63,387 nt of DNA from Lachnospiraceae bacterium (lineage in GTDB: Bacteria > Bacillota > Clostridia > Lachnospirales > Lachnospiraceae). A program made the translations under genes and the position numbers. Positions 34,344 to 43,160 of this stretch are shown piece by piece. Position 1 is the stretch's first letter; each line of letters opens with the position of its first letter. The notes under the pieces are model-generated. The model made no database searches. It saw only the letters and a program-made list of their open reading frames with translations, and was not told the origin of the DNA. The DNA is taken from NCBI GenBank assembly GCA_017526985.1, contig JAFXQR010000143.1, positions 1 through 63,387 of the forward strand, read 5' to 3'.

Positions 34344-35687
34344 TTACTGTGTCAGTACGATAGTCATACGAAATTCATCTTCGTCACTCGACAATTGCAT
34401 AATTCCGCCATATTTTTCTACCGTGCGCCGGATATTCCGTAACCCAAAACCGTGCAAACTTTTTTCCTGCTTGGTCGTATATCTGCCCTCACCGGATAGC
34501 AGCTTCGCACAATCCACTTTTTTCGCAGTACGGTTTGTTATGGTGATGACCCGCTGCAATTCCGTCTTTCGGAAAGATATCCTGATATATCGTTCAACCC
34601 CTTCCGGTAAGATTTCACAAGCGCGTATGGCATTATCGATCGCATTGGCAAACACCGCGCAGATATCGATCGGCTTCCAACTCAAACCGCCATCGATCAC
34701 ACCATTCACGCTAAGTATGATCCCCTGCCGATCCAGTTCCGGCAGCTTGGACGATATGAGAGAATCCAGCATATCGTCCCCCGTAACGATCCGCGGCGAC
34801 AGTTCTGCCAGCTCTCCGCTCAGATCCTCCAGATACCGTTCTGCTTCCTCATAATTCTTCTCCTTAAGCAATCCTGCCAGAAGCGTCAAGTTATTGCGCA
34901 TATCATGCCGGAATGCTCTGGTCTCTTCCTGTGTTTCCCGGTACTGCCTCGATGCCGCCAGTTCCGCCTCCAGATAGCTTTCATTATGCGCACTCATCTC
35001 ATTAAAATACGCACTCTGCCGGTTTTTGTAGATCATCAGCGGCATCACGATCAGCAAAAGAAACAGTACGCTCTCCAAGGTCAATCGATATAATACGATC
35101 GTTTCATTCGCCTCAATATTCAGAAACAATCCCATGGAAAGAAGCACGATCACCCCCATCGCTACACAAAGAGCCATATCGCTTTTACGAAAGAGCATCA
35201 CATTACCACGCCGCGCGATCCGAAAATGCAATCCCACTCCTATGAGCAGGATCACCGTCAGATACAACAGATACATACCGGTATCTTCCGGAGCATCTGT
35301 CATTCCGGCTTTTTGTACCACATTCTTAACCCGGGCAAGCGCTGCTCCCAGCATGGTAAGCTCCAAAGCATAAACTCCCAGGAAAAGCTCTGTACTGATA
35401 ATATAAAACGCACGCCTGATAAAACCGGCCAGGTCCGTCCGGATACTCCACTGCAGTACGATCGCCGGACATACAAAAAATGAAAGGAACAGTATGGCGC
35501 TCCATCCGATCTGCGCTTTCATAAGATGATGCAAAAAAGACAAAAAGATCGTTGAGAGGAAGATCACGCCCAATCGTTTCAGCGTGATCACGATCCTGTC
35601 ATCCAAAAAACAATGCAAAAAAACTCCGGTAGAGAATGCGATCGCCGCATACTCCAATCCATCTTTTAATATTGCCGCCGGCTCCAT
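34344..35687 (-). CDS. AgrC-like sensor histidine kinase
   Basis: 447 aa. Six or so membrane helices in 1-220, then AFRHDMRNNL with phospho-acceptor His261, N-box FANAIDNAI (346-354) and G-box HGFGLRNI (412-419). This is the GHKL/HPK10 type used in peptide quorum sensing and bacteriocin control. Its start overlaps the stop of the LytTR regulator by 1 nt. I found no AgrD/AgrB-like genes here, so the signal is unknown. Confidence 0.9.
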   Translation of the reverse strand: MEPAAILKDGLEYAAIAFSTGVFLHCFLDDRIVITLKRLGVIFLSTIFLSFLHHLMKAQIGWSAILFLSFFVCPAIVLQWSIRTDLAGFIRRAFYIISTELFLGVYALELTMLGAALARVKNVVQKAGMTDAPEDTGMYLLYLTVILLIGVGLHFRIARRGNVMLFRKSDMALCVAMGVIVLLSMGLFLNIEANETIVLYRLTLESVLFLLLIVMPLMIYKNRQSAYFNEMSAHNESYLEAELAASRQYRETQEETRAFRHDMRNNLTLLAGLLKEKNYEEAERYLEDLSGELAELSPRIVTGDDMLDSLISSKLPELDRQGIILSVNGVIDGGLSWKPIDICAVFANAIDNAIRACEILPEGVERYIRISFRKTELQRVITITNRTAKKVDCAKLLSGEGRYTTKQEKSLHGFGLRNIRRTVEKYGGIMQLSSDEDEFRMTIVLTQ

Positions 35688-36388
35688 CAGAAGGCCTCCT
35701 TATCGGCATACAAGATCAACGCTTCTCGAAAAGCGTTCACTTTCGTTCGTCCCACAGGCAATTCTTCCCCACCCAGTACTTTGATATTACATCCGGAAAT
35801 ACCACTCACTTTGGACAGTGACACCAGAAAACTCCGGTGAATACGAAAGAAACCGTCACCGCATAATTTATCTTCATAATCATTCAGTTTCCCCCACACC
35901 TCAAAATTCCCGGAGGTAGCGTGAATGATCATCTTCTGGTTGAGCGCTTCAATGTATATGATCTCTGACAGCTTCAGTTTCTTTTCTCCGTCATTCGTCT
36001 TGATCCAGAGTGTTTTTTCATCTGCCTGTTTCTTCTGTACATATTCAATGATCTCATATACTTTATCTTTCACAGGCGGCTTGGTCAGATACCGCAGCGC
36101 ATTGACTTCATAACCTTTGATGGCATATTCCACATGCGAGGTCAAAAAAACAATGAACACTTCCTCACTCAGCTCACGCAGCTTCCTTGCCACACTGAGT
36201 CCGTCGATCGCAGGCATCTCAATATCAAGAAAGACAACATCATAGCTTTTCTTCTCAAAACGCTGTAAGAGCACATTCCCGTCAGTATACACCTCGATCA
36301 GGATATCCAGGCTTTTACATGCCTCCTCGATCAAGGTACGCAATCCATCGGCTATTTTCTTTTCATCATCGCATATCGCAATCCGCAC
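35687..36388 (-). CDS. LytTR response regulator (AgrA-like)
   Basis: 233 aa; the GTG at 36388 is chosen because GGAGG is 8 nt upstream, giving the usual RIAICDDE start. The receiver has FLDIEMPAIDG with phospho-Asp near 55 and TSHVEYAIKGYEVNALRYLTKP. The LytTR DNA-binding domain covers about 130-228 (IIYIEALNQKMIIHA, FFRIHRSFLVSL). It pairs with the histidine kinase downstream. Confidence 0.92.
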   Translation of the reverse strand: MRIAICDDEKKIADGLRTLIEEACKSLDILIEVYTDGNVLLQRFEKKSYDVVFLDIEMPAIDGLSVARKLRELSEEVFIVFLTSHVEYAIKGYEVNALRYLTKPPVKDKVYEIIEYVQKKQADEKTLWIKTNDGEKKLKLSEIIYIEALNQKMIIHATSGNFEVWGKLNDYEDKLCGDGFFRIHRSFLVSLSKVSGISGCNIKVLGGEELPVGRTKVNAFREALILYADKEAF

Positions 36389-36415
36389 GGTGTCTTCCTC
36401 CGTCACATTTCTGTA

Positions 36416-36511
36416 TTAAAGCTTATATTCTTCTGTCAGCTGGTCGATACACATTTGGATAAATGTTTCCAGATCTTCCTTCACCAGTTTTCTGTAGGTA
36501 ATCTGCTTCAT
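36416..36511 (-). CDS. 31-residue ORF between folA and the response regulator
   Basis: MKQITYRKLVKEDLETFIQM, then CIDQLTEEYKL. The sequence resembles the first helix region of a GNAT acetyltransferase (xYRKLxxEDLxxFxxMRxxQLxEE), so it may be the leftover head of one. The RBS is weak (AGGGTGATGAG). It lies 13 bp after the DHFR stop and 27 bp before the response regulator start. Confidence 0.4.
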   Translation of the reverse strand: MKQITYRKLVKEDLETFIQMCIDQLTEEYKL

Positions 36512-36524
36512 ATCTCATCACCCT

Positions 36525-36998
36525 TTATGATTTTCTTGTATATACCGTCCGCGTATACTTGATCTCATCTCCACCGGTCTCACCGATCTCCACATCAAAA
36601 TCCTCCGCATTAAATTCCGGGAAGAATACATCTCCGTCTTCCACCACCGTATCCACTTCCGTGATATACATTTTTTCCACAAGTGGCATGGCTTCTTTGT
36701 ACAGACCATATCCTCCGGAAATATAGATATTTGCATCTCCGGCCAGTTCGATCGCTTCCTGCACGGAAGATGCCGTCATCAGATTCTCTCCTTCGTATTT
36801 TTTCGTTTTGGAAACGATGATATTCAGGCGGTTCGGCAGGGGATGTCCGATCTCTTCATAAGATTTACGCCCCATCACCACAACATTTCCGGTGGTCAGC
36901 TCCTTAAACTGCTTCTGCTCGCCTTTGATCCTCCAGGGAATCTGCCCATTCTTTCCGATCACATTATTCTTTGAACGCGCCACGATCAATCCAACCAT
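36525..36998 (-). CDS. folA: Dihydrofolate reductase
   Basis: 157 aa from the ATG behind AAGGAG; 41 upstream residues are dropped. LIVARSKNNVIGKNGQIPWRIKGEQKQF holds the active-site Trp and substrate loop (the usual acidic residue is Glu in this KGEQK segment), VVVMGRKSYEEIG the NADPH site, and ISGGYGLYKEAM the second cofactor loop. It makes tetrahydrofolate. It heads the cluster with the two-component system. Confidence 0.92.
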   Translation of the reverse strand: MVGLIVARSKNNVIGKNGQIPWRIKGEQKQFKELTTGNVVVMGRKSYEEIGHPLPNRLNIIVSKTKKYEGENLMTASSVQEAIELAGDANIYISGGYGLYKEAMPLVEKMYITEVDTVVEDGDVFFPEFNAEDFDVEIGETGGDEIKYTRTVYTRKS

Positions 36999-37092
36999 TT
37001 TCTCTTTGCTCCTTTTCTCAGAATATTCACACTTCTTTATGATACCATAAAGCGCTTCTATGTTCCATCGTTTCCTATCTCTCCCGGTAATT

Positions 37093-37107
37093 TGAAAATC
37101 ATTTTCA
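37093..37107. promoter_or_regulatory. Fur/Zur-like 7-1-7 operator upstream of -35
   Basis: TGAAAAT-C-ATTTTCA, a perfect 7-1-7 dyad of the Fur-superfamily type, 7 bp upstream of the -35 hexamer. Confidence 0.65.
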
Positions 37108-37114
37108 TTTTCTA

Positions 37115-37143
37115 TTGACATTATCTTGGATATGTTGTAAATT
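37115..37143 (+). promoter_or_regulatory. Promoter of the COG0523 GTPase gene
   Basis: -35 TTGACA, 17-bp spacer, -10 TAAATT. Confidence 0.75.
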
Positions 37144-37160
37144 TGAAAACGGTTTTCAAA
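37142..37160. promoter_or_regulatory. 19-bp Fur/Zur-like operator over the start site
   Basis: TTTGAAAAC-G-GTTTTCAAA is a perfect 9-1-9 dyad that begins in the -10 and covers the expected start of transcription. With the site at 37093 it brackets the promoter, which fits metal-dependent repression. Confidence 0.7.
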
Positions 37161-37199
37161 TTCAAGAAATGTATTTTTCGATATCGGGAGGATAAAGAA

Positions 37200-38309
37200 A
37201 TGTCAAAGAGAGAGATTCCGGTCGTATTGATCACCGGCTATCTGGGTTCCGGAAAGACCACGCTGATGCAGCATCTGCTTTCGCAGGAGAAACGAAAAGT
37301 AGCGCTGATCGTAAATGATATGGGCGCCATCAATATTGATGCTTCCCTGCTCAGCAAAACCGGCAACAAGATCGCTCAGGTCGAACTGGTGGAAATGCAG
37401 AACGGCTGCATCTGCTGTACTCTGCGGGACGAATTTATGGAACAGATCGAGAAACTGGCCGCAGATGATACGCTGGAGGCCATCTTCGTGGAAGCCTCCG
37501 GAATCAGCGAGCCTTCCTCCATTGCCGGTGCCTTTGTAAATTACGAAGAATCCACAGATACCCGCGTATATCTCAAAACCGTGGTATCCGTAGTAGATGT
37601 GGACCGCATCTACCGGGAATTCTTAAACAGCCTGGAAGATGACGAGGATACCGAAGAAGGGGATGTGATCAACCTGATCATGGACCAGATCGAGTTCTGT
37701 AATGTGATGCTGTTAAATAAAACAGATCTGTTAGACAAATCGCAATTGGAAGAAGTCACAAAGTCGCTGCGCAATCTGCAAAAAGAAGCCGAGATGATCC
37801 CCTGCACACAAGGGCTGGTGGATCTGGATGTTTTACTGGATCGTGAAGATTTTGATTTTGAGGACTGTCTGGCATCCGGCAGCGTACAGCAGGCGCTGAA
37901 TGAATGTGATCCGGACGATGAAAAAGCCTGCGTAGATGAATACGGCATCTCTTCTTTTGTGTTTGAAGAAAAAAGGCCATTTAACCGCGAAGCATTTCAC
38001 AAACTGATCGAAGAATACCCGACCGAGCTGATCCGTTCCAAGGGCTACATCTGGTTTTCCGACGACTGGAAACATGTCCAGTTGTTTGAACAGGCCGGAA
38101 GAAACGCTTCTGTCACCGAGCTTTCCGAATGGGTCTCCGCCTGGACCGAAGAAGAACTGCAGGCAGTCGAAAAAGATTTCCCGGACATTCGCGAAGACTG
38201 GGATGCCGTCTACGGCGACCGCACCAATCAGCTGGTCTTTATCGGAAAAGGATACGAAAAAGCAGACATTCTGAAACTGGTGAATGCCTGCATCGAAACG
38301 GAACGCTAG
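37200..38309 (+). CDS. COG0523 (CobW/ZNG1-type) GTP-dependent metallochaperone
   Basis: 369 aa from the ATG behind GGGAGG. Walker A GYLGSGKTT (13-21), the metal-binding CICC (70-73, GCICCTLRDEF) and LLNKTDL near 173 define the G3E GTPase of the COG0523 family. The CobW C-terminal domain follows from about 250. Members deliver zinc, cobalt or another metal to client enzymes. Bracketing Fur/Zur-like operators suggest a zinc-limitation role, as in Zur-controlled relatives. No cobalamin genes are near. Confidence 0.88.
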   Translation: MSKREIPVVLITGYLGSGKTTLMQHLLSQEKRKVALIVNDMGAINIDASLLSKTGNKIAQVELVEMQNGCICCTLRDEFMEQIEKLAADDTLEAIFVEASGISEPSSIAGAFVNYEESTDTRVYLKTVVSVVDVDRIYREFLNSLEDDEDTEEGDVINLIMDQIEFCNVMLLNKTDLLDKSQLEEVTKSLRNLQKEAEMIPCTQGLVDLDVLLDREDFDFEDCLASGSVQQALNECDPDDEKACVDEYGISSFVFEEKRPFNREAFHKLIEEYPTELIRSKGYIWFSDDWKHVQLFEQAGRNASVTELSEWVSAWTEEELQAVEKDFPDIREDWDAVYGDRTNQLVFIGKGYEKADILKLVNACIETER

Positions 38310-38327
38310 AAGAATAGATGTACATAG

Positions 38328-38365
38328 AAATACGGGAATATTTTAGAATCTGTATTCCCGTATTT
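38328..38365. terminator. Convergent terminator
   Basis: AAATACGGGAATA and TATTCCCGTATTT make a perfect 13-bp stem between the converging genes; the right arm lies within the last codons of the phosphatase gene. Confidence 0.7.
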
Positions 38366-38870
38366 CGCAATTCCGGATCCCGAAAGATGCGTATTCCTCA
38401 TTTGTCATCTCATAAAAATATGACTGTACAACTCTTGCAATGCCGTTATGCGCCACGAGTATATAATCTTTGCCATCTGCTTTCAATTCATCCAAAAGAT
38501 TATAGATTCTCTGTGCCAGCTGAAACATAGACTCTCCACCTTCATAACGATTCAGGAACTGTTTCTTTGCTTCCAGAAATTCTTCTCCGTTTCTTGGTGT
38601 CGATTCATATTTTCCGAAATTCTGTTCAAACAATCTCGCTTCTTCCCGTTTCGGAACACCGCAAATTTCCGAAATATGCGCAGCCGTATCCGCCGCTCTC
38701 GATAATGGCGAATACAATATCAGATCTGCCTTAATCCCCATCTCCCTGATCTTCTCTGCCGTATCGATCGCCTGCTGATGCCCCAGTTCCGTCAATGGAC
38801 TGTCCGTCGCACCGCAGATCTTATTTTCTACATTCCATACGGTTTCGCCATGCCTTACAAAATAGATCAT
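38343..38870 (-). CDS. Histidine phosphatase family protein
   Basis: 175 aa. IYFVRHGETVWN holds the RHG phospho-His motif near residue 7, Glu in FEQNFGKYE acts as proton donor, and LVAHNGIARVV carries the second His. Phosphoglycerate-mutase-like phosphatases of this size act on sugar phosphates or nucleotides. RBS AAGGAA just ahead of ATG. Confidence 0.88.
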   Translation of the reverse strand: MIYFVRHGETVWNVENKICGATDSPLTELGHQQAIDTAEKIREMGIKADLILYSPLSRAADTAAHISEICGVPKREEARLFEQNFGKYESTPRNGEEFLEAKKQFLNRYEGGESMFQLAQRIYNLLDELKADGKDYILVAHNGIARVVQSYFYEMTNEEYASFGIRNCEIREYRF

Positions 38871-38924
38871 TTCCTTCGTTCCTTTTTTATCTGTCTCTCT
38901 TCCGAAATTAAACAACATCCCTTT

Positions 38925-39812
38925 TCATTCACCCTCTGCTCCGACAATGATCTCATAGGATGTGCTGAATTCTTTTCCGGCATTCAACGCCTGCTCATAA
39001 TCACGCTCTTTTAATTCCCCCGCAAAGGATTCAGCATCGCATCTTCCGTACCACGGTTCTATACATACAAACGGTGCATTCTTATGCGGCGGTGACCATA
39101 AGCCTACTAAGGGCGCATCAAACTTCACGGTGATCAAAGTATTCTTCTGCGCATCAAGAAGCTCTACACTCCCGATCTGATCATTTTCCAATACAAGAGC
39201 ATCGTTATCAAACAGCGCTTCGGAAATATACAGCATGCCGTCTTTCGTTTCCATCTCTTCCGTTTGATCTGTCACACATCCGCCGGTCCCAAAGATACGA
39301 TTTCGGATCGCATCAACCAATCGTCCTTCTTTATCACGCAGCACAAATACATGTCCTTCCAGATGATCCACGGCAAATCCCGGATGTGCTCCGATGGAGA
39401 ACAGCATTTCTTTCGCATTCGTATTCTTCACCTGCCACATCACTTTTACCGAAGCGTTTTCCAACCGGTATCCGATCTTCAATTCAAATGCAAACGGATA
39501 TTTTGCAAGACTCTCTTCACTCTCTGTCAGCACAAACCAAATCTCATCGTCCTTCTGAGACTCCGGAGTAAATTCCATATCCCGCGCAAAACCATGTTGT
39601 CCGATCGTGTATTTTTTCCCTTCATGACGGTATTCCTTGTTCTTCACACCCCCGACAAACGGAAACAAAACCGGTGAAGTACGATTCCAATACGCCGGAT
39701 CCGCACTCCACATCATCTCTCTTCCGTCCGATTTCCGCACCAGACTTTTTAATTCTGCCCCGTGGGAATCGATCTCACATTTGATCTGTTCGTTTTGAAT
39801 GATATATCTCAT
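38925..39812 (-). CDS. Aldose 1-epimerase family protein (LacX-like)
   Basis: 295 aa. HGAELKSLVRKSDGREMMWSADPAYWNRTSPVLFPFVGG and GQHGFARDMEF match the LacX/YeaD branch of galactose mutarotase-like proteins; the catalytic His is in IGAHPGF and the Glu in FVCIEPWYGR. It probably interconverts anomers of a hexose or hexose phosphate. Located 54 bp ahead of the phosphatase and 16 bp after cysK, so these three may be one transcript. Confidence 0.85.
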   Translation of the reverse strand: MRYIIQNEQIKCEIDSHGAELKSLVRKSDGREMMWSADPAYWNRTSPVLFPFVGGVKNKEYRHEGKKYTIGQHGFARDMEFTPESQKDDEIWFVLTESEESLAKYPFAFELKIGYRLENASVKVMWQVKNTNAKEMLFSIGAHPGFAVDHLEGHVFVLRDKEGRLVDAIRNRIFGTGGCVTDQTEEMETKDGMLYISEALFDNDALVLENDQIGSVELLDAQKNTLITVKFDAPLVGLWSPPHKNAPFVCIEPWYGRCDAESFAGELKERDYEQALNAGKEFSTSYEIIVGAEGE

Positions 39813-39828
39813 AATCCTTTCCTTCCCT

Positions 39829-40731
39829 TTAGATCAGCGCCGTACTGAAATACCGCTCCGCACGGTCTGCCAAAACTGTAGCGATCACTTTATCTTTCCC
39901 GTATTTTTCCGCCATCTGTTTTGCTGCCCAGACATTTGCACCGGAAGAAGTACCTACCAACAGTCCCTGTACTCTTGCCAGTTCCCGGGCCGTATTAATG
40001 GCATCATCATCCGTCACTTCCACGATATCCGTGATGATGGAAGTATCCAGGATATCCGGGATAAATCCGTCACCGATCCCCTGGATCTGATGCAGCCCAG
40101 GTTCATCCCCCAACAGCGCCGAAACATTTTTCGGTTCCACCGCTACAATCTTGCAGTCCGGATTCTGCTCCAGAAGATACTGTGCCACACCCTGCAATGT
40201 ACCACCACTGCCGATACCGGATACATAGATATCGATCTTTTTCCCCAACTGGGAAACCAGCTCCGGTCCGGTTGTCCGATAGTGCATCTGCGGATTGGCC
40301 GGATTCTGAAACTGCTGCGGTACAAAATAGTCCTCGGAAGATGCCGCGATCTCCAGCGCCTTATCTACAGATCCGCCGATGCTCAGCTTCGGATCCGTCA
40401 GCACCAGCTCCGCACCAAGCGCCTTAATGATCTTCTTTCGTTCATCGCTCATATTTTCCGGCATTACGATGATCACCCGATAGCCTTTACGGACACCGCA
40501 CAGTGCCAGACCGATACGGGTATTTCCCGATGTCGGCTCAATGATCGTCATTCCCGGTTTTAACCGACCATCTTTTTCTGCTTCCTCGATCATATTAAGA
40601 GCGATCCTGTCCTTGATGCTTCCGCCGGGATTCAAAAACTCTGCCTTCGCATACAGCTGCAATCCTGTGGTCTGCTCCAGACTGATCAACGGTGTGTTAC
40701 CGATCAGATCCAATACATTTGTGTAGTACAT
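39829..40731 (-). CDS. cysK: Cysteine synthase (O-acetylserine sulfhydrylase)
   Basis: 300 aa. The PLP lysine is in NPGGSIKDR (Lys near 40), and GIGSGGTLQG binds the PLP phosphate. It makes cysteine from O-acetylserine and sulfide. The substrate loop TSGNTG reads TSGNTR here (a GGT to CGT change would explain it), which is unusual in this strongly conserved position and may affect O-acetylserine binding or be an error. No CysE gene adjacent. Confidence 0.9.
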   Translation of the reverse strand: MYYTNVLDLIGNTPLISLEQTTGLQLYAKAEFLNPGGSIKDRIALNMIEEAEKDGRLKPGMTIIEPTSGNTRIGLALCGVRKGYRVIIVMPENMSDERKKIIKALGAELVLTDPKLSIGGSVDKALEIAASSEDYFVPQQFQNPANPQMHYRTTGPELVSQLGKKIDIYVSGIGSGGTLQGVAQYLLEQNPDCKIVAVEPKNVSALLGDEPGLHQIQGIGDGFIPDILDTSIITDIVEVTDDDAINTARELARVQGLLVGTSSGANVWAAKQMAEKYGKDKVIATVLADRAERYFSTALI

Positions 40732-40765
40732 CTTATAAAATCTCCTTCCGTATCATAAAGCATTA

Positions 40766-41824
40766 TTATATCGCATTCTCATTACTTTGTGAATTTCGGA
40801 CACTTTCACTTGCTCCTGCAAGAGAATACTTGAGCATCCCGAAACTGATCAGAGAAAACACCGTGATCATTATCACATTTACCATCATATCAAACCGCAC
40901 AAAGAATACGGGCACAAGCCCAAGAAACAGAGCTGCCGTAGTGATCCCAAAAGCCATTCCCGGATTATTCTTCAAAACACTGAGACACATGGCAAAAGTT
41001 ATACTCATTGTCATGGAAAAGAAAAATACGCCGATGCATGACACCACCATGATCTTGTCCCCGAAGAGAAGAAACGGTACCGAGACCAGTGTCCCGATCA
41101 CTGCGGTTTTCCAATAACCGATCTTATCCGACAGATATCCGCCCAGCGCCTTTCCGATCCCCATGATAAAGAACAGAAAGAAATGCTGCCAGACTTCCTT
41201 ATTCCACGAGATCGGTACTGCATACCCGATATAGCTTCGGACAAATGTAACAAGAAATGCAAACAGCAGAATCACCGCCGGGGAACGATCCTTTTTCACA
41301 CACCGGAATACCGGATAGTTTTCTTTTCGTAATGAAGTCTTTGCCGATAAGCAGCACACTTCCGAAAGGATCAGCGGCAGGATCAGAACATAGTGGGAAA
41401 TCTGGTAGACTCCGAGCGTCTGTCCGATCACCACACCAAAGGAACCACCGGCCACAAATAATGCCGACGGAAAAATCCTTCCTTCACTTTCCGCAACGGT
41501 AGCGATCGCGCCGCATTCATGCAGGATCGCATTACCGATCGCCAGTATCGCATAACCGACCATATGTACCGCCCCAGCTGAAGATGCGATCGGAAAGATA
41601 CTGATCAGCATCAGCAGATTTCCGATGGTCTCATATGGCAGTTTCTTATGCTTCGTGATAAAATCACCGATCACACCCTGCGGCAGAAATGCAAAAAAGT
41701 CATAGAGCAAAGCGATCGTTCCAGCCAATACCACCGGATAATGCACTCGAAGCAGATAAAAGCAGACGATCTCCACACAACAGTGAACAATAAAATATTT
41801 GACCCCCGTCTTATTCCCCATCAT
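40766..41824 (-). CDS. MFS-like transporter
   Basis: 352 aa, ten to twelve membrane helices. IGKALGGYLSDKIGYWKT near 215-235 is the cytoplasmic loop motif of the major facilitator family (GxxxDRxGRR variant). The N-terminal half has GVIGDFITKHKK in the equivalent place. Substrate unknown. Start overlaps the small membrane protein gene by 14 bp, so coupled translation is likely. Confidence 0.8.
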   Translation of the reverse strand: MMGNKTGVKYFIVHCCVEIVCFYLLRVHYPVVLAGTIALLYDFFAFLPQGVIGDFITKHKKLPYETIGNLLMLISIFPIASSAGAVHMVGYAILAIGNAILHECGAIATVAESEGRIFPSALFVAGGSFGVVIGQTLGVYQISHYVLILPLILSEVCCLSAKTSLRKENYPVFRCVKKDRSPAVILLFAFLVTFVRSYIGYAVPISWNKEVWQHFFLFFIMGIGKALGGYLSDKIGYWKTAVIGTLVSVPFLLFGDKIMVVSCIGVFFFSMTMSITFAMCLSVLKNNPGMAFGITTAALFLGLVPVFFVRFDMMVNVIMITVFSLISFGMLKYSLAGASESVRNSQSNENAI

Positions 41825-42005
41825 TTTCCGCTTCCTGCGCCTCATCAGATATTTCTTCCGATGTTTTCTTTATTTCTTGTCTGATCACTTTTACACTTTT
41901 GATCACCAAAACAATACCGCCGATCAAGAAACCTGCGAAAGCCAATCCTCCTCCAAATACTACCAGATTTCCCAATCCGGCATCTAACAACATAAATGTT
42001 TCCAT
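41811..42005 (-). CDS. Small single-helix membrane protein
   Basis: 64 aa from the ATG behind GGGGA. A hydrophobic helix at 13-34 (VVFGGGLAFAGFLIGGIVLVI) is followed by a charged tail (KKTSEEISDEAQEAEND). Lies between a polytopic protein gene (2-bp gap) and the MFS gene (overlap). Probably an accessory subunit; no family recognised. Confidence 0.6.
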   Translation of the reverse strand: METFMLLDAGLGNLVVFGGGLAFAGFLIGGIVLVIKSVKVIRQEIKKTSEEISDEAQEAENDGE

Positions 42006-42007
42006 AT

Positions 42008-42478
42008 CTATTCCCCTATAAAAAGCAATTGTCCGAAAAGCATGCTTAACAAAAGCCAAACAACAACTACTATACCAATTCCTACGCGACAGGAATGCCA
42101 ACCGGCAATAAAGCAAAATTTATAAAGTTCTTTGAAATCCATTGCCGATACTTTTTTATACATACACGCTTCCGCAAACGGCACGATCAATAATGTTGAA
42201 AGCAAATAATAGCCCAAAACAACGATCCATGTAATCTCATAGGGTATGATCGGTCCCCCCGCCATCAGGAGCAATATCAGGATCACACTACTGACGATGT
42301 GTGTTATTGTAGTAACTGCTTCGATATACTCATCATTCTTTGTAATTCTGTCACACCGTATGACAGAGCTCTTTATATGAACCGTCCCCCATAAGGTAAG
42401 CCAAAGCATAGCTAATCCCAAAGCGACCGGTACCGCCGCATAAGCAATCGATATCACTATATTAATAATACTGATCAT
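42008..42478 (-). CDS. Four-helix membrane protein
   Basis: 156 aa with about four hydrophobic segments (6-30, 60-78, 83-105, 132-152). No catalytic motif recognised. It is 2 bp upstream of the 64-aa protein and 11 bp downstream of the HAD gene, in a tight operon ending with the MFS transporter. Confidence 0.6.
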   Translation of the reverse strand: MISIINIVISIAYAAVPVALGLAMLWLTLWGTVHIKSSVIRCDRITKNDEYIEAVTTITHIVSSVILILLLMAGGPIIPYEITWIVVLGYYLLSTLLIVPFAEACMYKKVSAMDFKELYKFCFIAGWHSCRVGIGIVVVVWLLLSMLFGQLLFIGE

Positions 42479-42489
42479 CTCATACCCCT

Positions 42490-43140
42490 TTACAGTTCCT
42501 GTAGTGACCGTATCACCCGCACGCCATCCACACTGACCTCTCTGCTGCGGGAAAGATAGATTGGTTTGATCCCTAGGGCTTTCGCGGGTTCCACATCCGA
42601 TACCATGGAGTCTCCGATATGGATCACTTCTTCCGGTGCTATTCCGGCCACTTCCATCGCTTTTTCAAAGATCGCCGGATGCGGTTTGCATGCCCTCGCC
42701 AGTTCTGCTGAAATGATCCCTGCCGGGTGCAGATCTTTTAAGCGCATCGATTCCTGCAGATAGCTCAGATCATCGTTCGACAGTACATAGATCGGCAAGC
42801 CACTCTTCTCAAAGAACGGCTTTACATCGTCATACAACGGTGCCTTGATCCAGATGTTTCGCCACACCTCCAGCATATAAGCCAGATCGCCGTTCAGTCC
42901 GTAGTGTTCCTGACAGTATTCCAGGATCTGCTTTGCGCGCTCATCATTTTTGATAAACTGATCCCCGTAGCTCTTTGCTTCAATTTCCTTTACCTGTCCC
43001 CATACTACCTTTAGGATCTCCTGCGGATCCTTCAGGTCACTGTGTTTCACGAAATAACCAAGCAGTTCCCGTGTGTAGGGTTCATCCTCCTGCACCATGG
43101 TTCCGGTATAATCCATAAAAATTGCTTTGATCTTACTCAT
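42490..43140 (-). CDS. HAD-superfamily hydrolase
   Basis: 216 aa. Motif I is FMDYTGTM (nucleophile Asp9; the usual second Asp is Thr11, as in DxT variants), motif II VLSNDD, motif III ACKPHP, motif IV HIGDSMVSDVEPA. The cap helices lie between 20 and 90. Loss of the second motif I Asp is known in phosphonatase- or ATPase-like HADs and may mean altered phosphatase activity. It leads the operon with the membrane proteins and MFS gene. Confidence 0.85.
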   Translation of the reverse strand: MSKIKAIFMDYTGTMVQEDEPYTRELLGYFVKHSDLKDPQEILKVVWGQVKEIEAKSYGDQFIKNDERAKQILEYCQEHYGLNGDLAYMLEVWRNIWIKAPLYDDVKPFFEKSGLPIYVLSNDDLSYLQESMRLKDLHPAGIISAELARACKPHPAIFEKAMEVAGIAPEEVIHIGDSMVSDVEPAKALGIKPIYLSRSREVSVDGVRVIRSLQEL

Positions 43141-43160
43141 TTCTTATCTCCATTCCAATA

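Noticed and set aside
36416..36511. Autoinducing peptide precursor for the AgrC-like kinase
   Set aside because: No amphipathic leader, Cys-containing ring or acidic tail typical of AgrD; it reads like the start of a GNAT.
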